DNA from: Anseranas semipalmata
Lineage: Eukaryota; Chordata; Aves; Anseriformes; Anseranatidae
NCBI GenBank assembly: GCA_013399115.1
Contig: VXAA01001109.1
Coordinates: 552,397-616,396 of the forward strand
Length of the DNA: 64,000 nucleotides
Reading direction: 5' to 3'
In this document: piece after piece, positions 1 through 12,400 of the stretch
Layout of the letters: the number at the start of each line of letters is the position of its first letter
Position numbering within the stretch: the first letter of the stretch is position 1
Notes under the pieces: generated by a model
What the model was told of the DNA's origin: nothing
Database searches by the model: none
The model's input: only the letters and a program-made list of their open reading frames with translations
Position numbers and translations under genes: made by a program

Positions 1-290
1 AACATCTTTTTAAAGGCAGGAAGTGGTCCCTGTGAAATAAACCTTCAAGTGTTAGGTTCTTCGTAGAAAAAGAACCCAATCTTTTAAATGATAGATAAGG
101 CTGTCACTTAACCCCCCCCCACGGGTAAGCTAAGCAGCACCTGGAGATTGTCATGGCTGTGAAGGCCAAGCTGTGCACTGTGGAGGTCGGCACTTAGATA
201 AACTGGCAAAGATGACAAGAGGCGATGCTACGGGATTAATAGCCAAGATACTATTTATAGTCCATGAAAGATTCTGTCTCTATTTCAAAG
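1..290 (+). other. Intron sequence upstream of exon 1
   Basis: No module-like exon is visible here. A C10 run lies near position 112. Exon 1 enters in phase 1, so at least one coding exon must lie to the left of the window. Confidence 0.6.
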
Positions 291-440
291 GAACCAGGTT
301 TGCTACAGAGTTTCCCTGTCCCCGGGGCTACTTTAACCCTGATCCCATGACACAGAGCTTGGATAGCTGTTTGCCCTGTCCACCTGGGCACTACTGTGGG
401 AAGGAGAACTTGACAGCCGCATCAGGCAAGTGTGATGCAG
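291..440 (+). CDS. Exon 1 of cysteine-rich membrane protein gene
   Basis: The exon has 150 bases, phase 1 in and 1 out, with acceptor ttcaaag and donor gtgagt. It reads [15 protein letters not shown], later CPPGHYC and an NLT glycosylation sequon, and ends CDAG. Confidence 0.88.
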
Positions 441-3400
441 GTGAGTTCTGGATCTGTTTGGCTGCTGCATTGGAGGCGATGTCTTAGGGAGGCTGATGCT
501 TACATCTTGCAAATTTACTACAGCCTTACCAGTCTGGTCTAATGGCACAGACTTCATGTAGGATATATCTGGTAGCCATGAGCAGTAGTCTCTGTCTGCC
601 ATTCTCAGCCAATTCAGGCAGGTGGTTTGAGCTCTGTTGCCATAAAGCAAAAATACTGAACTCAAGCTTGTTAGATCATCTTCACTGATGCGATGTTACA
701 CAGAAGGATCATTGTATGCACTACTCCATGGAAAATTATGCCATGGTGTTGTCAAACTTCAGTGATATTAGCCTGTCCCATATTCTATGTGCTTATGGCT
801 GTGCTGTGAAGGCATTACGTGCAAGGCCATCCCACCTGGCTTATTGATGATAACTTCTGGAGCTCTGTCATTGCTTGAGCTTCAGTCATGTTTTATGTTC
901 TCAGGTTGGTTTTGCATCTCAGCTGCTTGGACCTCACGGCCTTTTGATCTGGATAACTACACCAATGCCAACTGCCTCTGTCCAGCCACTGCCACTGGAG
1001 GGAAGTGCATAGCTGGTTTCTATTGTCCCAGAGGAAGCCCAGAGCCTCTTCCCTGCCGTCCAGGGTTTTATTGCAATGCCTCAGGTTAGCATCTGCTTTT
1101 GGAGAACAGGAGTGATGTGTTTTGAGGGGAGTGGAAATAAAGGCATTGGGTGGACGAGGAAGTATTTGTTATTTAGGAACTCACTAGAAGATTTTAAAGC
1201 TAGGTTCTGATTCTGGGTGATACACCTGACTTTGCCCAGAATTTTTTGTGTGTCCTTAAGTGAGTCATTTAGCTTCTGTAGCCATGTTCCCATTTTCAGA
1301 GGACCACTATGAACACACATCATTACAGGTTCATAGACGTAGGAGATCAGGGTCTTCTGTCAGACTCCTCTGTATTCTCTGAATCTGCAGAGCTAGCAGA
1401 CTGCTGCTTCATTTTCTCCTGTTTCTTTTCTATCCTTTCGGTATTCTTTCAGTGGGTTAAATTGAAGCTTTTTTTTATTCTGATACTTTCATAGAGGTGT
1501 AATGGTACTTGCAAGATGCCTTTGGTGTCACCCTGGGCTAGCTTAGAATGGGGCTCAGGTGTTAACTTGTGATGTTTGCCCAGAGGGAAGCTGGAAGCCA
1601 TTGCATCTTCTGCTTTTTTCCCTCTGTCTTGGTGCTTGGAGTGCCATTACCCCCTCTGTCTTCCAGGTCTGTCTGTCCCCAGTGGGGAATGTACTGCTGG
1701 CTTTTACTGTAAAGGTGGAGCAGCCCTCCCTAATCCGACAGATGGTGTGACTGGGAATATCTGCCCTGTGGGGACTTACTGCAGTAAGTATCCAGCATTG
1801 ATCCGGAACAAAAATTTCATGGTACATAATATCTGAAATACTGATAGGTGATTCTGAGCGTGTGGTGGCCGACTTGCTAGGGTGTGTCTTGAGTCCTAGA
1901 TTCTTCTAGTTCCTCCTCTGACCTGTTCTCTGAAAGTGGTGATGTATTTGTCTCAATGCCTTAACTTGTCTGTCTTCAGAATGTAATTAGCTTCATGTGT
2001 TTCTTTATGTAAAATGTAGCTAATAATATTTGTCCTCTTCGACCCAGCACTGATCTGTGAGTGAAAATAAGATTCCACCAATGCTGTTTCCATGATGCAC
2101 TGCACTCATCTAGCCCCTGAATGCAGCAATGTTTTCATTCTTTCATTGTTCATTTCTCTCGTCTTGTTTCTGCTCTCACAGCTGCAGCATCAGCAGTACC
2201 CAAGCTCTGCCCAGCTGGCACCTTCTCCAGCCTACCAGGAAGGAGAACACTTTCTGAGTGCCAGCCTTGCCCCTCTGGCTTCTATTGCGAGTTACCTGGT
2301 CTCAGTGCCCCCACTGGAGAGTGTTGGGAAGGTAAGCCTTGAATAAACTGGCTGTACTGCTCCCCAAATACGAAAGATGCCTACATATTACCGGCTCTTG
2401 AGTCTTGCCTACGGATGAAAGATTTGAGGCTTACTGCCTACCTTGGTTTTCCTTCTCTTGACCAGAGAAGAATTTCTGGCTCTGTGTGAAAAGTCTGTTA
2501 GGTAAAAGCAATTCTGATATGAAAGCAAAAGTGGCAACTTTTGCGTATTTCTTCTGAACAGTTAAAATATCATCAAGGGAAAACTGGTGTTCAGTGGGAA
2601 AATTTTCTTTGAAGGGTTTCAGTAACTGGAAGGAACAGAGATCAGTGCTGTGTCCCTAAGTGTTTTCCTGTGCCATCTGTAAGTTTTGTCCTGTGTTTTG
2701 AGGACCACTGGGTGGTAAATTTCCTTCTTATGAGTGCAGCAACTGAAAAGTTTTGATGTGGGTTTGTCCCAGCAGAGGTGTGATTCAGATCAATAGTAAT
2801 TTAAGGTCAGCAGTAGATTTATTTCTTCAGTGGCCAGTGAGGTGCTTGGCATGCCTGGGAGAACCTGTGAGGTGCCTTCTCTTCTAATGAGCAGCAGCTC
2901 AGCAGCTAGTACATCTTGGTGACTAATTTACCTTTCTTTCCTCTGTCTTTGCTGCAGGCTATTACTGTGACAACCAGCAAGGGCCAGTTATTGATTTTAC
3001 CCTTTACCCATGCCCACAAGGTTTTTACTGCCCACCAGGGACAAACAGGAGCACTCAGTACAGCTGTCCTGCAGGAACCTTTGGACCAAGGCAAAAACTG
3101 AAAACTGTCAAGGAATGTCAGAAATGCCCACCAGGAAAATACTGTGAATTCTCTGGACTCGCTGCCCCAACAGGTATATAAAGCATTTGAGTAACTTCAG
3201 GCTATGCTTAAGGATGTGTTGAAAATATGCCTAAAGAGAAATGTGTGCTTAAGTACTTGCCCAGTTATGGAGGCAGTGCTTGGTCTGAGCTAAGTAAAGT
3301 GCTTCCCTATCTAGGAACTGTCAGTCTGTCATCTGCTACCAATTCTCCACTCCATGCAATTACAAGCAACTTCTCCACCTGATGGCCATTCCATCATTCA

Positions 3401-6400
3401 TTTGTAGACTGGCAGTGGCTCTGTACCGTCTCATAGCAAATGATTGTATTTCAATCTGTATGCTGAAATTTGTATTTATGTGCCTGTTATTTTAATACAG
3501 TTATGTGGTTTTTTTTTTGTATGTTATTCTGTTTTCTAGGAGACTGTGCTGAAGGGTTCTGGTGCAAAAGTGGTGCCCAAGTAAGAAATCCTCAAGATGG
3601 AGAGTCTGGACTTCCTTGTCCACCTGGTCATTATTGTCCACAAGGTAGGGTGCTTTGCTAAAGCATAATTTTTCTTATTTCATAGAAAGCATGAGGTGGC
3701 ATTTCCTCACTCTAGTGCAATTGATTTTGCCAGGTGCACCACTTCCATTACAGTGCCCTCCTGGCACTTGGTCTGGCAGTGAAGGCAGTAGCAGTTTGCA
3801 GGAATGCCAGCCTTGCCCTGGGGGATATTATTGCAATAGCTCTGGACAGAGGGCCCCCACAGGACACTGCAGCCCAGGGTAAGCAGAAGAGTGAACACAT
3901 TTACTCTGTGTAAGGAAAGGTGCTCTACAAGGGGTCATCTTTACCCTCTGGAAATAATGAGAGTACGTTCCTGTGTTCCCTGCTGCAGGTATTACTGTGT
4001 CACTAGGGCCCAGACCCCAACACCCACTGATGGGCTCTCAGGAGCTCCGTGTCCAGTTGGTCACTTTTGTCCTCTTGGATCCAGGAGTCCAGCACTATGC
4101 CCAGCTGGCTCCTACATGCCACAGACCCATGGAGAGAAGTGCCATGCTTGCCCAGACGGTGAATACTGTATCCCTGGTGAGAAGCCGGAGCCATGTCCCC
4201 AGGGTAAGTTAGGGTTCCCCCTTACATGCCTGCTTTGCTTTAGATTTTGGAAAGACAGCTAATTCTGATCTGTTCGTTCCTTTCCAGGGTATTTCTGTCC
4301 CAAAGGCACAGCTCTTCCAATGGCTTGTCCAGCAGGGTCATATAACCCCTCACAAAGGCAATCCAGCTGCCTCCCCTGTCCTAAAGGGTAAGAGCGAGAC
4401 TGTGACCTTAGTGTTGTATGTATGAATAAAGGACTATTGGAAATAAGGGTTCATCCAGTCACCTCGGAGCAGTGTGCAGTGGGAAAATGACTGACTCTAC
4501 CACTGAAAAGCACTTGTATCTGGCAGGAAGCAGAGCAACTATTGAACTCTGTTAGCAACACTGTAGAATTGATTATGGGACCAGGCAAAGTCCTAAACCC
4601 AGGTAAAACTACTCTGAAAGGGAATTTAGATTAGAAGTTATTTAAAGCAAGGAAACCATTGGCACCATAAACTACTTTCACGTCTGAAATAATAGATGGT
4701 TTCCTTGGCAACAGGCTGGCATAGTTGTGATAGAGGGGAAGAGGGTCTTGTATGTCACCTGATGCTGAGTCTGGCATTTCCTTAGGGGATTCATCTCCAA
4801 TTACTAACTGGATTTGACCTTGATTAACTTTTACAAGTTGATGATTCACAGCCTCGATGTGTTATAACTCGAGTTAAGAAAATTACATCTCTGTGGCTTT
4901 TGCAATTATGCCATCAATTTGGCATATGAGGAAACAACTAAGAATGTAGTAATATGCATAAGTAGGTCTCTTTTGTGGTCAATACAGCACAGTGCAGCAG
5001 CCATGTTAGACTAGCTTTTGCCACTGTTAAGTCATTATTTAGGTATTTGTGGATAGAATATTGCTGGAAATTCCTCGCCCTTCCTTTTTTTAATCTCTCT
5101 TTGAACCAGGTTCTTCTGCCCCAAAAATTCCTCTTCATTTTTGGGGAATGAATGTTCAGCTGGCCACTACTGCCCTACTGGTACTGCTTCTGCGACTCAG
5201 TTTCCATGTCCTAAGGGAACTTACAACCCACAAAATGGAAGCAGCCTAATGTCTCACTGTACCCTCTGTGACCCAGGTAAAGAGCAAATAAGCATATCTC
5301 AGGATGGTGACAGGACAACTTATGAAAATGTATTTTGAATGTTCTTGAGTTTCAGCGGTACCATTTGTGTGGTTCAGTGGATGAATGACAGGCTACAATG
5401 TCCCACAGCCAGTGTGCTATGTGGAAATGAAGACAGAGAAATACTCAGCTGCCTGTTGATCTAAGGGGTTCTAAAGCCACATACTGAACTGGAGCTGGAA
5501 ACACTTGGCAGTTATCTTGCTCCTATCCCTGGTATTATTGGAGTCAAGCACTTCAGAGAAAGAGAGTTATTCCTTGACTCTAAAACGTACCTTAAAGAGA
5601 TGTTACACAGAAAAATGTGGGAGAAGGTACTTGTCTGGGAGGTTGTCATCTCCATGCTGTCACATATCTGCCACAGATACCTTATGTAATGCTTCATAAA
5701 CTTAAAGAACAAGGTGATCCTTATAAAAGAAATTTGCAAGGCAAAATTTCACACTGTGCAGAGTTACTCAAGTGAGATGAAAACCAGAAGCAATATAGCT
5801 ACAACATCATGCCCTGCTAAGAATTAGCTTAAATTACCTTGGGCAAAAGATCATATAAATTGATTATACTGTTTCCAGCTTTTGAGACAGTATTTGTATG
5901 CAACACTGCATTGTTCAATGCAAATATGATTTTAGCATGAGATTTTTGCCACCTTTAAGTTGGGAATCTAGGTGAAGTGCATCGGCTAGGCTGTCTAGTC
6001 CAGGGAGGAGAGAGAAAGAGGTGCTTTTAAAGAGGTCGGATTATTCTTCTAGTATAGATGTCTGATTGATGATGGTATGAATCACTTCACGAGCTTAGAT
6101 GAATAATTTAGACTGCATGCCTAACTTATAGATACAAAAAAAGAAAAAAATATCCTAGATTTCATTAAGCCTGCTGTCACTAGGCATCATCTGCTGGTTG
6201 GTTTGTTTTCCTGAATCATGGAAATGAATATCCTTTTGCACTTCACTGTATATATTTTCATGTTTGTGTAGGTATGTAGCTTGTTCTCTGAAGTATCTTC
6301 CTATTGTTTTCTGCCAGTACTAACGGCAGTGCATCGCTTTCTCAGGGCACTACTGTGCACTTGCGGGGCAGTCGCACGTTACAGGAACCTGTTTGGCTGG

Positions 6401-9400
6401 GTTCTACTGCAGTGGAGGCGCTTCTAGTCCAACACCTACAGATGGTCTTCTGGGGAACACATGCCCAAAGGGAACTTACTGCCCTGTGGGCACTGCCTTT
6501 CCCCAACCATGTCCTCCTGGTTATTACAGCAACTCAACTGGGAATACTGGGATTGAGGACTGTCTCCTGTGTGATGCAGGTACAACACTGAAAGAAAGGA
6601 CTAACAAGATTCCAGCCAGACACCAGCGTTTCTAGGGCTCCTGAGAAACTTTGTGGTTGTAGAGCAGGGAATCATGAACACCCGTTTTCTTGGCGAGAGA
6701 CATTAAGTAGAGCATAGTAAGATTAAATCTGCCACTTTCCCATGTAAGAGATACAGTGAGGTACAAACTTCTGTGCTATGATCTTCACTTTCCACCCTTT
6801 CTCTACATGCTTTCATACTCTGAGAAGATACAGAGTGCTGTTTGTTCAGGCATGTAAGCTCTGTACTGTAGCTGTTCTCAGTGAAAGCATCTTCAGGAGA
6901 ATAGATGTGAGGTGACATCAGACATGATAGTCGAGTGATTATTTCCTAGTTACATACTTGCTGTTGTCTGTCTTGTCTGACCAATGTCATTATGGTGCTT
7001 TTGGGTCCCTTTTCAGGGTATTTCTGCAGTGGGACTGGACTTTTATCTCCAACTGGATTGTGTGAAGCTGGATTCTACTGTAGTGGAGGAGCCGTTTCTC
7101 CTAAACCTTCCATGGTAAGCTGTGCTTGTAATGTAAATATTGTAAAACACGGTATCTGAACTGGACACCATAAGGTCACCTTAGTTCTTTTGCCCTGTCT
7201 CAAACTCTCTGTTACTGTGTTATGTTCTGTATCAGGTACGTCAGGTTTAATGATAGTGAGAGGGGCTAGAGACGGCAAAATACACCTGGCCATCTTTCAG
7301 CTTTTAAATCTAAAAGCTGACCAAAAATATCTCTATCTTTGCATATTGTTGCTGCAAAGCAGCGCAGAATGCCATATCACATAAAAATTACAGAGGTCAG
7401 CAGTGCATGAGTTTGATTAGAATATTGCATCTGTCAGCCCTCCTCCTAGGCAAAATACACTACAAATTTTTAAAGATAGTAACTCAAGAAGACAGTGGGT
7501 TTTTGCTACAGTTCTCTGCAGCCTACAAATGAAGAGGAAAGGGTGGTGCCAGCTTCCAAATGGCCAGCCCAGTGAGATTTGTTATGTGTAGTGTTCTGAT
7601 CCCTTCTCTTGGAAAAGGATAAGTGTGCAGTCTTAAAGACTAAGCGATGAATGCAGACTTTCACACTATGTGTCTAATTCTCTTTACCATTAGTATCTGA
7701 CATAGTTGTTTTTGCAAAGTCACCCTCTGAGTTTGTAAATTGTATGGAAAGATTTTCTGTAACTGTGGTGTTTTTCTTCAAAGATAACAATTAGTGGAGG
7801 ACCGTGTCCACCTGGACATTACTGTATGGTGGGGAGCAGCAGAGCCCAGCCTTGCCCTGCAGGGAGTTACAGCCCATTCTGGAGTATGGCACAGTGTATG
7901 GAGTGCCCAGAAGGTTTTTACTGCAAGACTGCTTCCACAAACTACACCGATTGCCCTGCAGGTGGGTCTGATTGCACCTACCCATTCATTCAGGGAAAGT
8001 TCATTTAAAGCATTAGCAGATGCTCTTATAGCTGTTTGGAGTGGATTTGTCATTGGCCCATGTTGCATGAATCACGATTCTCTTCCACTGGATGGGTCAA
8101 TGACCTTGGCCAAAGCACTTAACCCCTTTGTAATTCAGTTCCTCTGTCTGAATGTGAAAAACAGTACAACATAGCAGAGATAGTTTTGGCAGTAGATGTT
8201 TACAACGTACTTCAAAATCTTATTATAAAACTGATTGCTGTTAAAACTATTGCTAATCCTCAAGTGATTAACTTAATTTTATGGCGCTGATGTGATGAAG
8301 GCGTCACCCAGTTGTGATAAATTGCGAGATGGGTCCACCATCATAGCTTGGTTTTAGTCCTTCTCAGAAAGAGTTGAAGAGAATGCTGTGTGTGCAGGTT
8401 GGGGGTTCTTCCCAGGCTATTACCAGCATGCGTTAACCTTTATGAAACCTCTCTTTTCTTTCCTAGGTCACTACTGCCCCAGGAGTACAGAATTTGCCTC
8501 GCAGTATCCTTGTCCTCCTGGAACCTACAGCGAAGCTTTAAATATCTGGGATGTTTCCAAGTGCCAGCTGTGTCCTCCTGGAAGGGTCTGTTCCAAGCCA
8601 GGCCTAGCAAGACCAGATGGACTGTGCGCACCTGGATGGTTTTGTCCACCTGGATCCATGTCAAGCAAACCGGTGTTTCCTGGAAATCACTCTGGTACAA
8701 AGAAGAATGATAACGTGTGATAATGATTATTACTGAGGTGGTAGTATTACAGAGTCACTTAAAGGACCCGTCCAGGTTCAGGATGGCTTGCTTTCCCTTG
8801 TTAGTTTCCTTAATTCAGTGCTGTAGTTCTGTTCTTCCTGGTCTCTTTAGATGAGATAGAGCACTTGCAATTTTTATGTTTCAACTCAGTATCTGTTCTT
8901 TCCATTAGCAGGCATGGCATCTCCAGCTTCTGGATCTGTTGGGCGGTGCCAAGCAGGAACCTTTTGTCCTGCTGGTTCATATCTTCCTATTCCCTGCACA
9001 CCAGGTAAGAGAAGCATCTTTGTCCCCCTGCACAAGTGTTGGTATTTTCGTTTGTTTGTTTTTTACATACTCTCTTCCTTTTTGCCAAAATCACAAGGCA
9101 ATCCTAGTCTTGTGATATTAGTATTTGAATTCTGGTGTCTCTCAAACTGAGGGTCTTACTTCTGCCCCCTGCATCAGGCTTGTACTGTGCAACTGCAGAG
9201 CTTGCAGCTCCGTCAGGTCCCTGCGAGGCTGGCTTCTACTGCACAGGGGGCTCCATGCTCCCAAACCCTATGGATGGAGCCGTGGGGAACATCTGTCCTC
9301 GAGGGCACTTCTGTCCTGCAGGGAGTTCTTCTCCATCTCCATGTCCCCCAGGTAGGTTAGACAGCAGCTGCTGCATGCTGTCATTTCTCTTCCCAGTGCC

Positions 9401-12400
9401 GTGTGAGCTGCTGAGCTCATCTGAGTCTGTGCCATTATTCTGCAGCCCCTTGTTATTTTGCACTGAAGCGTGCCTTTATGTTGCCCAAGGGGTAGCTGCT
9501 GTCAGCATGAAAGCTTAGCCTCTAATCCGATGCTGTTGTATTGGAAGCATCAGTCCTAAATGTGCATTCAGACAGTAATTGCACAACTGCTTCCGGAGCC
9601 TCAGTCTGTGGCCTACACGCTGCTGTGCAGCTGTGGGGGGGAAGCTTATTCCTGAGCCATCCTGAAGGAAAGGTCACACAGCGAGCTGAGCACATGTAAG
9701 TCTCTGCTGCCCTCCCTGTTCAGTGAGAGCTGTCCTTTAACGTCACCGTTAATGAGACCACCAATTAAGTTGAACGAGAAGGACTTTTAGAGGTTTTGTT
9801 TCTTTCTTAGTTAAACCTATAGTTAAACAAGTGTCTGTACTGCTCTGTCTAGACCAGAAATAAACAGGAATTCACCTCAGCCAGCACCCATTACCAACCT
9901 CTCACAGCATTCTCTCACAGGAACATTGTCGTCTACATCCAGCTGCACACCATTGCCTTGTCTCTTACCGGAGTGCTGGATGCTCCCTTTGACTTCCTTC
10001 CTAGCCAGCATCCTTTTGGCATCTTCTGTGAGAGGTGGCTGGCGGCTAGTGTGGCTAAAAAGTTGCTGCTTTAGGAACTTGTACTTCTCTCCATAGCTAC
10101 TTGCAGCAGGGTCTAGGATGATGGAGGATGATGGGAGAGTGTGCTTTTGGTGTCTTTTTATTTTCAGGCTCCTTCCTGGCTCATCGTGGGGGTCAGACAG
10201 CACAGGACTGCCAGGCCTGCTTCCCAGGGTGGTTCTGTTCTCAGCATGGTCGGAGCTCCCCGGAGGGCTTGTGTAAAGAGGGATGGTTTTGCCCAGAGGG
10301 CTCTGTGTCAGGTCAGCATTCAGGTAAGAAATCTTTGGGGTCATTCTTTATCTAAAGGAGTTGGAATGGTGAGATGGTTTTAAAATCCGCCTCTACTTAC
10401 AATTTCAAGTTACATTTAAAAATGGCTAGCTATTTAGATTTAAAAAAAATGTTTTCCAAAAATTCTACCCAGTAGCACAGGTTAAGTAGTGGATAATTGT
10501 GTATACAAGTAGTAGGAAAATAGGCATTGTTAACTGGTATCTTACTGGGGCAAAGAACAAGCTGAAAAAATATCTCAAGACGTGTTTATTCCTTGTGAGA
10601 TTTTCAGCTTTGCTAGAAAGAGCTAGTAAGAGAGAAGGTTATATGTGACTGTTGGTTCTCCATTTCATAAGGGTGATGTAGGGATACGTGTATCTCCAAT
10701 CCTGCCATGTCAGAAGCATACAGGCAGCTCTGTGAAAAGGAAGTTAGTGGCCCTGCAACAGTGCAGAGACGCTGCAACCCCTTCAGCTTTCTGAAAGCTG
10801 TTGAGGGCAACAAGTCTGCATAGCTGTTCAGTTAAAAGCCTAGTTCAGCGATATGCAAAGTTGTGTTCAGAGTGCAGTACATGGGCCTTCACTGCTCAGA
10901 TCTGTGTTTAGCAAAGCTTTTAACAAATCCAGGGTTGTTTCTTCTTTTTTTTTCCTTTTTTTAATTTTTTTATTTTGATCTTTATAAAGCTTTTATCTTA
11001 AGTCTTCCAGTTCTACGTTTGTGGTGATGGTTCCTCCAATAACACTATACAGCTCTCCAGGTCATGAGCAGAGCAGTTACATTAGAAGTATTCCTTTTTT
11101 ATTTACTCCTAGACTATTTCTGTCCTGTGGGCCACTATTGCCCCACTGGCAGCCCTGAGCCCATACCCTGTCCCTCTGGAAAATATCAGGACCAGGCTGG
11201 TAAAAGCCAGTGTGAAACATGCCCAGCAGGAATGTAAGTGAAATGGATCTACTCCTTCATCTTGATGCTTTCTTTGGGAATTAGCATATGTATTTCCATC
11301 TGCGTTAGGCTGCTGTGTGTGTTGTATCTTTTGATACACGTCTGTTGGTTTTTTTTGTTCCTGTTTTTGTATTGTCTTTCCCTTTATTGTGTCATTTTCC
11401 GTACTTCAACCTGTGTGTGATAGAAGATCCATCCTGCTAGGTATATCTGCTGAGAAAGACAAAATGTTCCTGACAGGCTGCATCTCAGCTCTCTGTTTGT
11501 ATCATTTCAAGTAATTTGGCTTGTCATCTTAGACTATCACTGTTGTGCAGAAAGTGTTTCTTAGTCCCTTAGAACAGAGGGAGAGCATGGTGTGAGGCAG
11601 TACTTGGATTTTTTTTTTTTTTGTAGGTTCTGTGCCCTAAAAGATCACCCAGACAATCTCCAAGAGAACTTGCATGGGATAATCAAACCAATGGTCTGTC
11701 CAGCAGGATATTACTGCCTCTCAGGCACAAAAGCTGGCAATCAGTACCCATGCCCAGTGGGGACCTACAGTAACGAAACTGGACTAAGAAATCATAGAGA
11801 ATGCAGGCCTTGTCCTGGAGGCATGTTTTGTGCCAGTGCAGGTAGGGATAACGTGGATTAAATACAATCCTAAACTGTATTGTATCTAGGAGAGTTAAAA
11901 AGTTCCACCGATGGATGAAGTTGTCTTCTGTATGCAGTTTGTTTGACTTTTAAGTAGTGTTTGCTCTGATCTCCGGGATCCCTTGAATAGAGACTGCTTA
12001 CAATCATTATAAAGATTTCTGCAAACCTATCTTTTGCAAGTTGAGTGGAAGAGACAGATTAAGGTGTGGTTTTTTTGTTGTTGTTGTTTTTAATAGATTA
12101 TTAAACCAAAAGCCAAGTTGCTTGGATTCTAGGACTTACTTGTTCTTGGCCGTTTCTTAGTGGAGAAATGGGTACATGGTCTTGATCAGCCTCTTCTATA
12201 AGGGTAACCTAGAAAGCTGTTCAGTCCTTTAGCTATCTGGTAATCAATTTTGTTAGAAAATACGGAGACTTTAGATCTAACTTTTAAATAACAGAGGTAG
12301 TCACAGGTCAGTAGACTCTTAATTCATCATGATGACAAGGCTTGTCTGGTTTCTTTAGTCCAGAAGCTGTGAATTATGTAACGCACTGGCTTATTTGACT

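Noticed and set aside
9877..10344. 155-codon open frame on the - strand
   Set aside because: It overlaps exon 17 antisense and an intron, shows no family features, and the + strand reading is clearly the cysteine module gene.
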